Source of the DNA: Deinococcus taeanensis
GTDB taxonomy: Bacteria > Deinococcota > Deinococci > Deinococcales > Deinococcaceae
Reading direction: 5' to 3'
DNA length: 64,000 nucleotides
Assembly: GCF_020229735.1 (NCBI RefSeq)
Contig: NZ_CP083460.1
Span: forward strand, 1 to 64,000
Of the stretch, positions 33,162 through 41,926 are shown piece by piece. The position numbers were made by a program, and so were the translations under genes. How positions within the stretch are numbered: the stretch's first letter is position 1; each line of letters begins with the position of its first letter. The notes beneath the pieces were generated by a model. That model had not been told where the DNA came from and did no database searches. It saw only the letters and a program-made list of their open reading frames with translations.

Positions 33162-35271
33162 AGTCCTGTTGGGAGGCGGGCCTGAAGGGATTCCCAGAGG
33201 GTCAGCTGCTGCGGTATGGGTTGGAGGTGGGTGGTACTGGTCGTCTGGCCAAATGTGTACGTCAGGGTGGTGTCTTTATATCGGTGCCCGAGTCCCTCTT
33301 GAATGACGTGCAGTGGTGTTCCCAGGTCCAACCGGGCGAGGGTATTGGCATACCTAAGGTCATGGGCGGCAAAGAAATCTGCCAGTCCTTCCAATTCGAC
33401 CCCTAGCGAGCAGTGACGCGCTAAGCCGCGCAGGTGAGTTTGTAGGAGGCAAGCAGTACCCGTCGAAAACAGGTACTTTCCAGTGGTGTAGCCCATTGCC
33501 TTGGCGCGTTCTGGATGGAGTACCGGCCAGCCTGGCCACCGCTCTTCGTGAAGGGCCATGAGATGGGTGATGTGCGGATTGAGTCTTTTCGGCACCTGAT
33601 GAAATGTCGGCGTTTGTGGAGCGCGCTTTCCGTACTTCGCGAGCACCTGGAACGTGAAGTAGCCTTCACTTCTACCTGAATACCCCTTGTCGATCCGGAT
33701 CTGCTGACCTTCGTGGATGCGCATTCCGGTCGCAAGGGTCAGCAGGACGAAGAGCGTGCCGTAGGCAACACCCGCACTCAACGCATCCATGTCGAGCAGG
33801 ACGCGTGGCTGTTGACCTGCTGCACGCGCGCACGCGTAGTGCTGTTGGCAGAGGCGGTGCAGACCTCCTGATGGCCTCATTACCCCCGACCGTCCCTGGG
33901 TGAAGTCGAGCTTTCTATGGCCGGCCCCCAGCAGGCATTGCCGGAGGGCCGTGTCATACCAAGCGTCGTGTAAAACAGCGAAAAAAGGTTTTTCGAGAGG
34001 TTCGCCGCTCGGGCTATACGCCCCTAGATATTCGGTGAGGACGACGTCGGCGTGGCTGAATCGATTGGGCAGCGCGCTGCCCATGTCCCTCGCCTCCTGA
34101 TCCAGGTGACGGTCTGTAGTGATTCGAAAGGAGAGGGTGGCCGAGTGATCGGGTAAGGTAACGTCGTACTGCAGGGGTGCGCGTCCCCCCTCGACGAACC
34201 GCAGCCGCGCTTCTTTCGCTGCGGCATAGAGTGCCTGAAACGCAAAAGAGCGGCATTCATTCACTAGAAACAGAGGCAAAATCTTCGGCATCAGCGCGTC
34301 GAGCCTGCGCTGTCGGCGCGCCGTTTGGTCCGCGCGGGCCTGGAGAAGGAGGTCATCCAGATCAAGGGGTGCCGAGAAGAGTGGCAGTGCCCAGGGAGCG
34401 AGTTGGCCCTCCAGGTGAGGTTCGTTTTCAATCAACCTTGTCTGAGCGTCCGTTGCCACAATGTACAACCGCAGGTTTTGTACCCGTGTTGACGCCATGA
34501 GGTGGCTGGTGCCCTCACTGACGCCCAGGGCGTAATTTCGTAAGTAGGTGTTGATGTTGCCTGGGGTCAGTGGGGACTCCTCGGGGCGGCGAAGGAGTGG
34601 GGCCAGCGAAGAGAGTGTGCCGGAGATCGTTCGTGGCGCATTGCGCTCCTGGCCGCGAGCGTTCTTTTCGCCCATCATGGCTGCGGCGATGTAGCCACAG
34701 GTAGCCGCCAGCCGAGCATCTTGCTGGCTCCACAACCACTTGGCAAGGTCTGCAAACCGGGGATTCGCCCCATGCTCTGATTCCGAGCGGGAGATCAGGA
34801 GGGAGACGATCACCGCAGGCAGGTGCGTGAGGTTCAGCCAGCCAAGGGCTGTCAGGTAGCGGCCGGGAAGGAGGGCTTGTGCCGCGACGTGGAGATCAGC
34901 CGGGGCGCGGCCCTCAGCCAAGGCACGGTCAAGGGCCCACCCCACCCGAATACTCTGGTCGCGGTCCCACCGGGTCATCCAGTCGCCGCTCGGACTGAGG
35001 GAGGCGAACTGAGCCGGTCGGCCCTGCGCCTCCCAAGCTTCGCTCCATACTTTCCTGAGCTTCCTCACCTGCCATCGACGCTGGTTCCACTGCGGGGGGG
35101 ACTCTCAAGAACATACGTGACCAGCGCCGGGGCCCAGGGTTCGCAGGCGACCACCATCTCGTGCAGGCTGGACAGGAGTTTGGTTGGTGGTCTAGGCGCG
35201 CCCGAGGCACCCCAGGCGGTCACGCGGGCGCCCAGCAGAGGGTCGAGGCGTGAGGCCAGGTCAGTGATCAC
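33158..35271 (-). CDS. TnpB-like large tyrosine recombinase, frame broken at a C7 run
   Basis: The main frame from 35068 gives 636 aa with GMRIHEGQQIRI (Arg), AKYGKRAPQ (Lys), HDLRYANTLA (His-Arg), LGHRYKDTTLTYTF (His and Tyr nucleophile). This is a complete catalytic set in a protein the size of Tn554 TnpB. Upstream, another frame starts at GTG 35271, overlapping the tnpA-like stop (GTGA), and runs MITDLASRLDPLLGARVTAW to TYVLESPP. At a run of seven C (seven G on the plus strand, 35094-35100) the frames meet; one more C would join them as SPPPQWNQRRWQVRKLRKVW. The native protein is thus about 705 aa, cut by a homopolymer frameshift or produced by slippage. Confidence 0.7.
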
Positions 35272-36638
35272 GCGGTCCCCACAGGCAGTGGCAAGATCCC
35301 GTCAGCCTGCAACTCGTCTAGGAGGCCGTTCATGATCGGGGGCGGTGGAGCGGCTTTCGATGCAATTGTCCGCATCCAGGCCTGCATCAAAAAGGTCACG
35401 GCGCCGCGGTGGTCGTAATGCTGTAGGGACCGCCAGGACAGCCATCCCATGTCCGTGACGTACGCCTCGACCGCCTTCACGCAGCCGAATTCCTCGTCGC
35501 CGTGCTCCGCCCATATTCGGTCCAGATCAGCGTTGATGTACCAGTGGCGGATGTGATGCGGGGAGATGATGAGTTGACCGCACGACATGTGCCGGGCGCT
35601 GCGCCGACGCAGTTTGGCCCACGCGGCCGCCCAGAACGCCGTGGGGCTATACGGGGTTTTCCGCTCGGTCAAGAAAACCGGGACACTGGCTGGATCGATC
35701 TTTTCGCGCCGCAGGTACTCCAGGTACCGCTCGGGGGTCCACGCCCTTGTTCTGAGCCATTTGACACAGCCGCTGTGATGCTCGTCGTATTTGGGCCGTT
35801 CAGTCAGAAAGTACGCGAGGAGGGCGCGCGTTGCCTCGTTGCTCAGGTCCACGAGTTTGCGTGGACTGTATCCCTGTCCCTTGGTGTGGAGCCGTACACG
35901 TGCGTTTAAACCCGCTGTGTCCATGCCAGCCCACGTCATGCCGCACACTTCGGCGACGCGCGCGCCGCTGCACAGCAGGAGTTCAAGCACAGCCAGGTCC
36001 CGCAGCCACCACATGGCAGCGCGCGCGGCCTTACGCAGGAGGCTTGGCAGTTCGGGATTATCGAGGACGCCCTGCGGGATGACGGCGCCTTTCTGAATCT
36101 GGTAGTACCCAAACGGGGTGCGGGACAGCGTGCCGTCATGCAATGTGCTGCGCCGCAGGAGATGTTGGTGGCGGCGCAATTGCCGCGCGCTGCAGCGCAT
36201 GGCGTCAAGGGGGTGATCTGCGCGTAGCTTGAGTGTATTGAGGGCAGCAAACGCTAGTTTGAGCAGATAAAGCACGGTGTTGATCGTGGTGGGGGGGCTG
36301 GCAGGCCGGGCGCCGCACATCAGGCGGACAGACAAGAGCCCATGTTTGACCTGTACGCCGTACTGATCCCGGAAGACCTGTTCGATGGCTTGCCGGACGG
36401 CGCCCGGCTTGGCAGTCCAAGCCAAATTTGCGCATGCTCCGGCCTGGTTGATGCGGTGAAGCAGGCGGGCGCACTGCTGGGCCAGCTTGCCGCCGTGCGC
36501 TCGGGCGAGGTGGGTCGTGATGCGGCTGAGGACGCGCAGGAGACGGCATCCGTCATAGACGGCGTAGAGGTCACCTTTTTTCCGGAAAATAAGGTGGCTG
36601 GGCTGGTGTGGCCGCGTGGGCCCACTGGCGATGGACAT
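35268..36638 (-). CDS. TnpA-like tyrosine recombinase of a Tn554-type element
   Basis: The 456-aa protein shows LLLCSGARVAEVCGM (Arg), HTKGQGYSPRK (Lys region), ISPHHIRHWYIN (His-Arg) and WRSLQHYDHRGA (Tyr). These are diverged but catalytically complete tyrosine-recombinase motifs. It is first in an operon of three 4-bp-overlapping genes. Two recombinases plus a small partner is the Tn554 tnpA-tnpB-tnpC plan; RIT elements instead carry three recombinases. Cargo, if any, is not obvious. Confidence 0.7.
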   Translation of the reverse strand: MSIASGPTRPHQPSHLIFRKKGDLYAVYDGCRLLRVLSRITTHLARAHGGKLAQQCARLLHRINQAGACANLAWTAKPGAVRQAIEQVFRDQYGVQVKHGLLSVRLMCGARPASPPTTINTVLYLLKLAFAALNTLKLRADHPLDAMRCSARQLRRHQHLLRRSTLHDGTLSRTPFGYYQIQKGAVIPQGVLDNPELPSLLRKAARAAMWWLRDLAVLELLLCSGARVAEVCGMTWAGMDTAGLNARVRLHTKGQGYSPRKLVDLSNEATRALLAYFLTERPKYDEHHSGCVKWLRTRAWTPERYLEYLRREKIDPASVPVFLTERKTPYSPTAFWAAAWAKLRRRSARHMSCGQLIISPHHIRHWYINADLDRIWAEHGDEEFGCVKAVEAYVTDMGWLSWRSLQHYDHRGAVTFLMQAWMRTIASKAAPPPPIMNGLLDELQADGILPLPVGTA

Positions 36639-36896
36639 GATCCCCCCGAATTGACAGGTCGGAGCGATGACGTTGCGTCATCGTTCAAGGCGGATGCGGC
36701 TCGGGGGGGACGTGGCCGCACGTGATGTGCCTTCTAAGAGCCTGTTTATTTGCGGGTGGATTTCCTTCCCGGAGGAGGGGCGCAAAAAGGGGTAAGACAC
36801 TCATTGTAGGTCAGGGGCGTGCGCCGAGGCAAGGCATGAACTGATCCTGCCGGGCACGGAAAGCTCCCCTCCTTGTCCCCAAGCCCTTCAATAATT
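36639..36896. other. Intergenic between the Tn554-like operon and the regulatory cassette
   Basis: No gene is supported. It should contain the promoter of the tnpA-like gene and perhaps the element's end. Confidence 0.35.
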
Positions 36897-36913
36897 TATG
36901 CTTAATAAGCATA
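36897..36913. promoter_or_regulatory. 17-bp palindrome at the antitoxin-like gene start
   Basis: TATGCTTAATAAGCATA is perfectly symmetric (8+1+8). An identical 17-bp sequence lies at 38892-38908. The first possible ATG of the following gene is inside it, so a protein bound here would block translation or transcription start. It is very AT-rich in a GC-rich context. Confidence 0.7.
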
Positions 36914-37461
36914 TTCAGCAGCGGAGCGCCGTCATGACTCAGACTCTCACCGTCTTCGACCTCAAGTCACGGCCCTGGGCAATCCTGCGGGCCCTGGCGG
37001 ACGGTCAGGACTTTCTCCTGCTTGAAGCGGGCCGCCCCGTTGGCCGCCTCGTCCCTTGCCCCGCCGAACCCAGCACTGGTGCCCCAACACTGGCACAAAG
37101 CCTTTCAGTGGACGCGCTCTGCGCACTTCTTGGCGACGAGGACCTCAGCCGCCTCTCCGGGGTGACCGCCGCAACGTTCGCCCTGGCACGCAGCCGCGGG
37201 ACGTTCCCCGCTCACGTGCAGGCCCGGCTCGAAGCGGTCAGTGCAGCCGTTGCTCTGCAACTGCCGCTCGGCCCTGCCACGCGCATCCGGACATGGTGGC
37301 GCCGTCCTCATCCCGAGCTGGCCGGCCGCTCGCCCCTGGCGCACCTCGCTCTGGCTTGGACGCCAGGCGACGCCCACTCAGAGCAGGTGTTCCGAGTCAT
37401 CCAGCGGCAGGACGCCCTTCAGCAGCTGACCTTGCGTCCCGGGCGTCCCGAGAGGCCCTGA
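36898..37461 (+). CDS. Antitoxin-like protein with Phd-like start and Xre/MbcA-type C-terminus
   Basis: ATG 36898 gives 187 aa; ATG 36934 (MTQTLTVFDLKSRPWAILRA) is a better start because the first ATG lies in the palindrome. The N-terminus FLLLEAGRPVGRLVP is Phd/YefM-like. The C-terminus TRIRTWWRRPHPELAGRSPLAHLAL and VFRVI resemble the toxin-binding domain of Xre/MbcA/ParS antitoxins. No RES or other toxin follows in this direction; the convergent gene next to it is a repressor. Function as an antitoxin is inferred. Confidence 0.55.
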   Translation: MLNKHIQQRSAVMTQTLTVFDLKSRPWAILRALADGQDFLLLEAGRPVGRLVPCPAEPSTGAPTLAQSLSVDALCALLGDEDLSRLSGVTAATFALARSRGTFPAHVQARLEAVSAAVALQLPLGPATRIRTWWRRPHPELAGRSPLAHLALAWTPGDAHSEQVFRVIQRQDALQQLTLRPGRPERP

Positions 37462-37464
37462 GCG

Positions 37465-37782
37465 TCAAGGGTGCCCGGGGGACGGTTCCGAACTGTCTGG
37501 AAGCTCATCAATCATGCCCAACAACCACCGGGCGTCCGCGCGCAGCGCCCGGGCCAGCGCCACAACCTCAAAGTCATACACGCTCCGCTTCTCTTTCTCA
37601 ATGCGGGTCAGGGTCGGCTGGCTGATCTCAAAACCTGACTCCTGGCGAATCCGCTCATGCAGATCCGCCAGGGTCAGCGCGCGGCGCAGGCGCAGCTCAC
37701 GCACCCGTCTACCAACCACGTTGCTCGCTTCCCCCACGCCCTTCGCACTCGTCTGACGCCGAAGGGCGCTGGACCGTCTCAC
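37465..37782 (-). CDS. XRE-family helix-turn-helix regulator
   Basis: The 105-aa protein contains GRRVRELRLRRALTLADLHE, then ISQPTLTRIEKEKRSVYDFE and VVALARALRADARWLLGM, a full lambda-repressor-type HTH. Its start overlaps the end of the upstream gene by about 74 bases in another frame, so it may begin slightly later. It is the last gene of a leftward three-gene unit and could bind the palindromes at 36897 and 38892. Confidence 0.8.
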   Translation of the reverse strand: MRRSSALRRQTSAKGVGEASNVVGRRVRELRLRRALTLADLHERIRQESGFEISQPTLTRIEKEKRSVYDFEVVALARALRADARWLLGMIDELPDSSEPSPGHP

Positions 37783-38473
37783 AGCGCAAATGTACCACGC
37801 ACCCCGATTGAGGCGCCTCTGCCGGCGCCCTCAGCAGCATCAACAGGGGCGTCTCAATCAGGTCCAGGCGGCCGAACCGGATGCAGCCAGCGGCCGTGTG
37901 AACATGCGGCTGGTGTGGGCAGCGCTGAAGGGCGTGGTTCCACGGTTGCCGGATCAGACTGGGCAGCAGCGCGGCCGGGACCAGGCTGGTCAAGATCAAG
38001 GCAAGGTCACTCAGCCGGGCGTGGACGAGCTCAGCGGGTACCGGCTGGTACCGTTCGGCGATGCTGCGCCATTCGCTCTGCCGCAGGCCCAGGAGCGGCA
38101 GGAGGCGGTCCAGGGGGCGCACGTCAAGATAGGCATGCGGAGCGGGCTCCAGGCCTTTCAGGTACGGCAGCATGGGCCGGTACCGCTGCGCCTGCGGGAG
38201 CAGGGCGTCAAGCCCCACCGGGAGTGCGCCGTGCGGCGCGGCGCGGATGGAGGCCAGGTCCAGCGCAGCGCCGGACGGCCAGAGCACATGCTGCCCATCG
38301 GGCGACGGGACCGGCTGCCGGGCAATCTGGGGCCACCGCAGCGAGTGGTGCGTGCGCAGGGTGCATAGGGGCTCCAGATTCAGCAGGCGGGTCTGCCCGT
38401 CGTTCAGCGTCACCCACGTGTGGTGGTCGCCTTCAGCCCAGACGTCGGTGATTCGGAGGTCAGCTGGGCCCAT
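37709..38473 (-). CDS. DUF2442-domain protein with unknown C-terminal extension
   Basis: ATG 38473 gives 254 aa. Residues 1-80 are DUF2442-like: LRITDVWAEGDHHTWVTLND, TRLLNLEPL, RWPQIARQPVPSPDGQHVLW and ALDLASIRAAP. DUF2442 proteins are usually about 80-90 aa and partner DUF4160 proteins. Here about 170 further residues are attached and not recognised, with a Leu-rich helical region. It overlaps the preceding gene by 14 bases and the XRE gene at its end. Confidence 0.6.
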   Translation of the reverse strand: MGPADLRITDVWAEGDHHTWVTLNDGQTRLLNLEPLCTLRTHHSLRWPQIARQPVPSPDGQHVLWPSGAALDLASIRAAPHGALPVGLDALLPQAQRYRPMLPYLKGLEPAPHAYLDVRPLDRLLPLLGLRQSEWRSIAERYQPVPAELVHARLSDLALILTSLVPAALLPSLIRQPWNHALQRCPHQPHVHTAAGCIRFGRLDLIETPLLMLLRAPAEAPQSGCVVHLRCETVQRPSASDECEGRGGSEQRGW

Positions 38474-38738
38474 GGGGCACTCCATAGGTGCTGACGAGGG
38501 TCGACACGGCTGTCCACACTTCATGCCGGGCGCAAGTCCAGGTCCCCTGGAAGGTCAGGGTCAGGCCGGGCTGCTCCGCTGCCGACCGCCGCACCTGCAC
38601 GGGCGCGCTCGGATCAAAGGTCAGGGCCACCCCGCTGATGGCCTGCAGCAGTGGACGCCGGGGCCATGTCATGCCTGGAGGCACGAGCAGCAGCAGGACG
38701 GGAACGGTGAACTCAGCGTCACAGGACATGCTTACCAC
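38460..38738 (-). CDS. Small hypothetical protein, partner of the DUF2442 gene
   Basis: The 92-aa protein starts MVSMSCDAEFTVPVLLLLVP and reads VALTFDPSAPVQVRRSAAEQ and GLTLTFQGTWTCARHEVW. The beta-rich pattern suggests a small barrel. It is the first gene of the leftward unit, with the second palindrome 150 bases upstream. It is plausible as the counterpart of a toxin-antitoxin-like pair; no family recognised. Confidence 0.45.
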   Translation of the reverse strand: MVSMSCDAEFTVPVLLLLVPPGMTWPRRPLLQAISGVALTFDPSAPVQVRRSAAEQPGLTLTFQGTWTCARHEVWTAVSTLVSTYGVPHGPS

Positions 38739-38889
38739 CGGCGCGTAGAACGGGCCAGGTTGTCTCCAGGGGGCGCGAAGTGTGGGACCGGGTGGGCGCC
38801 ATGCTACGTGCCGATTTGGCTCGGTGAAGGGGGCAGCGAAGGTCAGCGGATTGTGCCATTGAGATCCTCTTCAACTCCTGTCACCAACG

Positions 38890-38910
38890 AATATGCTTAA
38901 TAAGCATATT
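38890..38910. promoter_or_regulatory. Second copy of the 17-bp palindrome (extended to 21 bp)
   Basis: The core TATGCTTAATAAGCATA at 38892-38908 is identical to that at 36897-36913, and here the symmetry extends two more bases on each side. It lies upstream of the leftward unit starting at 38738. Confidence 0.7.
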
Positions 38911-38927
38911 TCCCAGGGAGAGGGGCG

Positions 38928-39269
38928 TCAACCCAGCGCGCCCCAGCAGTTCACCGCTGGCCCGACACGTCCGGCGGTGCACTGAACCAAAGGACCTCGG
39001 CCCCCCGGCCCATACTGGTCACCCAGAAGGGGCGCCCACACCGCCAGCAGACACAGCTGCACCACACTTTCGGCGCTGCCCAGTACGCCAAAGGCAAGGC
39101 CCACCTGGAGGACCATCACTAGGGTCATGACCTTCACCGCCACTTCTGTTCTGGATGCGTTGTCAAGCGCGGTGAGTGGGCCGGACGAAGCCTTCTCGGC
39201 CGAGGCTGCACGAGGCTTATGAGCCAGGTCTTTGAAGGGATCTCGCTGACCTCTTGGGGCCGGCAACAC
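38928..39269 (-). CDS. Possible small membrane protein
   Basis: The 113-aa ORF (GTG start) has a polar N-terminus of about 45 residues, then VKVMTLVMVLQVGLAFGVLG and VVQLCLLAVWAPLLG, one or two membrane segments. There is no strong ribosome-binding site. No family is recognised. Confidence 0.35.
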   Translation of the reverse strand: MLPAPRGQRDPFKDLAHKPRAASAEKASSGPLTALDNASRTEVAVKVMTLVMVLQVGLAFGVLGSAESVVQLCLLAVWAPLLGDQYGPGGRGPLVQCTAGRVGPAVNCWGALG

Positions 39270-39851
39270 AGCGATCAGAGGGCAAAAACTGGACCGTCAG
39301 GCTCCACCGCGGCCACGAACCTGAGAGCCTCTACCGCTGCGACCTGACTCTCGTCGACTATCCCTGAGACCAACGAGTATCGCTTGAGAAACTTGACGTT
39401 GATCTCGCGGACACCCGCACCTTGCAGCAGCTCAATCACAGTCTCTTGCTGAGCCTCGACCCTGCTTCTATCAGATTCAAGGTGATATGCACCAGCATCG
39501 TTGAACCTCCATGCTGCAGTGTACCCAGCCTTCTCGTACCTGAAGGTCCTTGGCTAGGCGCACTACGCCCCCCACCGAACCCCTACCCTGTCCCTGCCTC
39601 CGCGCCGGCTTCAGCGGGGTGAAAAGTTGGGCTCCCGCCTGCTCGCCGGCGCTTACCCATCTTCCTGCTGTTTGTTGAGGCCTCTGCTGGCACAGGGGAG
39701 GGGAGAGTAAGCCACAGGGCCCAAGTAAACCTGGCCCCTGGATCTCAATTCACATCCGTTCTGGCCACGCCTTTTCTCAAGCGCAGGCCGCATGAGCCGG
39801 ATCACTGGCAGAGATGACTGGACCGCCCTACCCACTGACCTCAAAGACGGG
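39270..39851. other. Gene-poor stretch
   Basis: No intact gene is supported. A short coding-like piece (NWTVRLHRGHEPESLYRCDL) at about 39287-39370 looks like the end of a lost gene. The rest shows nothing. Confidence 0.35.
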
Positions 39852-40448
39852 TCAGTTCGCAGGAGTGACGGTGAGAAGACCAGGGCGCCAGCTGCCCGTC
39901 GTCACGGCCTTGGCGTCGGACGTTGAACCGCGTAGCCAAGCGTCCAGGTCCCGGGTGAGCAGCAGCGCCGGCATCCGGTCGTGCACCTCGGCGAGGTCCT
40001 CGGTGGGCGGGCGGGTGATGATCGTGCAACTCAGCAGCGGGCCGTCGGGAGTGTCCCGCTGTCCCCACAGCCCCAAGGCGAGCAGGGGCCGGTCATCCGG
40101 CCGGGCGATGCGGACCTTGCTTTTGTTCGGCCACTCGAAAAAGGCACTTAGGGGCACTACGCAGCGGCCACCCGCTTTGAACGCGTCCTTGAAGACCTTG
40201 CTGCGCTCGATGGTCTCGATGCGGGCGTTGAAGGTGGCGTACTTTTTCGCGGCTTGGAGATCCAGTCCAGGCGGAATGAGGCCCCAGCGGCCCGAACGTA
40301 CTGTCCACGCCTCGTCCAGGGTAAGGAATGGGGCGGCCTGGGTGGGTTTGATTTCGGGCTGATCGGGCGAAGCCGCGTCGATCTGGAAGGTGTCGCGCAG
40401 GGTCTGGTGCATTCGTTCGGACAGGGTGAATTCAATTCGACCACACAT
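39852..40448 (-). CDS. SRAP-domain protein (YedK/HMCES type)
   Basis: ATG 40448 follows AGGAGG and gives MCGRIEFTL, so that Cys2 becomes the N-terminal catalytic residue after Met removal. The family blocks RWGLIPPGLD, TFNARIETI, RCVVPLSAFFEWP, LLALGLWG, TIITRPPTEDLAEVHDRMPA are all present; the His in EVHDRMP completes the active site. SRAP proteins crosslink to abasic sites in single-stranded DNA and protect them. Length (198 aa) is near the family norm. A motif like the DdrO/RDRM operator lies 32 bases upstream, fitting control by DNA damage. Confidence 0.9.
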   Translation of the reverse strand: MCGRIEFTLSERMHQTLRDTFQIDAASPDQPEIKPTQAAPFLTLDEAWTVRSGRWGLIPPGLDLQAAKKYATFNARIETIERSKVFKDAFKAGGRCVVPLSAFFEWPNKSKVRIARPDDRPLLALGLWGQRDTPDGPLLSCTIITRPPTEDLAEVHDRMPALLLTRDLDAWLRGSTSDAKAVTTGSWRPGLLTVTPAN

Positions 40449-40479
40449 GGTTCTGCCTCCTTGCGAATGAATAAATATA

Positions 40480-40496
40480 TTACGTCTAGAGCGTAA
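40480..40496. promoter_or_regulatory. RDRM-like palindrome upstream of the SRAP gene
   Basis: TTACGTCTAGAGCGTAA is a 17-bp imperfect palindrome matching the Deinococcus radiation/desiccation response motif (TTATGTCATTGACATAA) at 10 of 17 positions, including both outer ends. An AT-rich promoter-like stretch follows. It would place the SRAP gene under the DdrO/IrrE (PprI) damage response. Confidence 0.45.
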
Positions 40497-40680
40497 TTCT
40501 ACCACAGAAGTCTCCCAGCGAGGCCTCGAGTGATCGCAGCACTCACAGCCTTCCCGCCTCACCTACGAGCGGCCATTGCTCCCCAGCGGCTCCGACCAAC
40601 ACCACAGATCAGCTGGTCGCGGCTTTCACCATGACCGTCAGCGCAGCCACGAGAAACAGCCGCAACAACAGTCCGAACAC

Positions 40681-40935
40681 CTAACCCAGACACAACATCA
40701 CGCCCGCCGCGAACAGCCGCGAGCCGCGACGACGGCCCGACAGCAACGTCACCCCCAGCCGGACGGGCGGCGTCAGCGCCCACAGCCACCACCCCGGGTG
40801 CAAGGGCGTGGTGAGCTGCTGGCCCAGCGTGACCCCAGCGAGCAGACCGCACAGCGTCGCCAGCAGCGGGGCCGCCAGTGGCGCCTGCCGAGTCAGGCTC
40901 ACGCGCGGCAGCTCGCTATTCGCACGCGACCCCAT
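40681..40935 (-). CDS. Small membrane protein downstream of the MBL hydrolase
   Basis: ATG 40935 overlaps the end of the preceding gene by about 20 bases and gives MGSRANSELPRVSLTRQAPL, then APLLATLCGLLAGVTLG, HPGWWLWALTPPVRLGVTLL and RLFAAGVMLCLG. Two to three membrane segments fill most of its 84 residues. Family unknown; translational coupling suggests a shared role with the hydrolase. Confidence 0.5.
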   Translation of the reverse strand: MGSRANSELPRVSLTRQAPLAAPLLATLCGLLAGVTLGQQLTTPLHPGWWLWALTPPVRLGVTLLSGRRRGSRLFAAGVMLCLG

Positions 40936-41926
40936 CGCCATCGCGGTCGAGCTGGGTTGAATACCCGGCCTGGCCGCGCCGCAGCGGCGCCTTCCCGGCC
41001 GCCCGAACCGCCGTACAGTTCGCATACACCACGCCTGGAACCGCTGGAATCGGCGTGGGCGTCACCCTGGGGGCGGTGGGGCTGCGGGTGGCGACGGTGC
41101 CGGTACCCTTCGCCGCGCTGATCTGGTACGTGCCGCCGGGCTGCACGGTAACAGTCACGGTGCCGTTGAGATCCGTGCGGTAGATCGCGGCGTTCGCCTT
41201 CTTGTACAGCGCGAGCGCTTCAGCGGTCGGGTGGCCGTAATTGTTCGGCCCGACACCGATCACGACGTTCGCAGGGCGGACCGCCGCCAACCAGGCGGCG
41301 TTGTCTCCGTTCTTCGCGCCGTGGTGAATGCTCTTATACACGTCAATCGGCCCCAGTGTGGACGCGGGGAGCTGCCCCAGCCACGCTTTCGTTTCCGGCG
41401 TCTCGCTGTCCCCCGTCATCAGGGCCCGGAACGAGCCGTACGTCACGAGCAGCCCCACGCTGTTGGTGTTCTGGTCTTTCATACCTGGCGGTGGGGGCAT
41501 TACGGTCAGCTTCACGCTGCCGAGGTTGATCACCTGGCTCTTGGCGATCAGGCCCTGCGTACCGGCCTGCGTCGCCGCGGTGACGAGCTTCTGCCAGATC
41601 TGCGTGGTCCCGGCCAGGCCATTGTTCAAGAAGTACTTCGGTTTGAACATCTGCACGGCGGGCACGAGGCCGGTGATGTGATCCGAGTCCGCGTGACTCG
41701 CGACGACCAGATCGAGCGATTTCACCTGGTACTGCGTGAGCAGGGTCTTCAGCCTCGCCTCGCTGCGGCCGCCGTCGTACAGGACGTTCTTCCCTTCAGG
41801 GCTGGTGATGAGCACCGCGTCGCCCTGCCCGACATCCAGGAACCGGATGGTCAGCACGCCACGCGGGGCGGCCTGAGCAGAGACTACCCCCAGGCACAGC
41901 GGGGCCAGGATCGCCAGCCGCCTCAC
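40916..41926 (-). CDS. Secreted ComEC/Rec2-type metallo-beta-lactamase hydrolase with Excalibur domain
   Basis: The 336-aa protein starts with a signal peptide (MRRLAILAPLCLGVVSAQAA). The MBL domain shows FLDVGQGDAVLITSPEG and HADSDH (residues 78-83), then MTGDSE, SIHHGAKNG and VGPNNYGHPT. This is the ComEC C-terminal-like nuclease family. Residues after about 300 form an Excalibur calcium-binding motif, NCTAVRAAGKAPL and DRDGDGVACE. It acts outside the membrane, perhaps on extracellular DNA. It overlaps the DUF3006 gene by 4 bases. Confidence 0.85.
   Translation of the reverse strand: MRRLAILAPLCLGVVSAQAAPRGVLTIRFLDVGQGDAVLITSPEGKNVLYDGGRSEARLKTLLTQYQVKSLDLVVASHADSDHITGLVPAVQMFKPKYFLNNGLAGTTQIWQKLVTAATQAGTQGLIAKSQVINLGSVKLTVMPPPPGMKDQNTNSVGLLVTYGSFRALMTGDSETPETKAWLGQLPASTLGPIDVYKSIHHGAKNGDNAAWLAAVRPANVVIGVGPNNYGHPTAEALALYKKANAAIYRTDLNGTVTVTVQPGGTYQISAAKGTGTVATRSPTAPRVTPTPIPAVPGVVYANCTAVRAAGKAPLRRGQAGYSTQLDRDGDGVACE

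Noticed and set aside
38208..38417. Small leftward frame inside the DUF2442 gene region
   Set aside because: It is an out-of-frame shadow of the longer protein with the recognisable DUF2442 segment.
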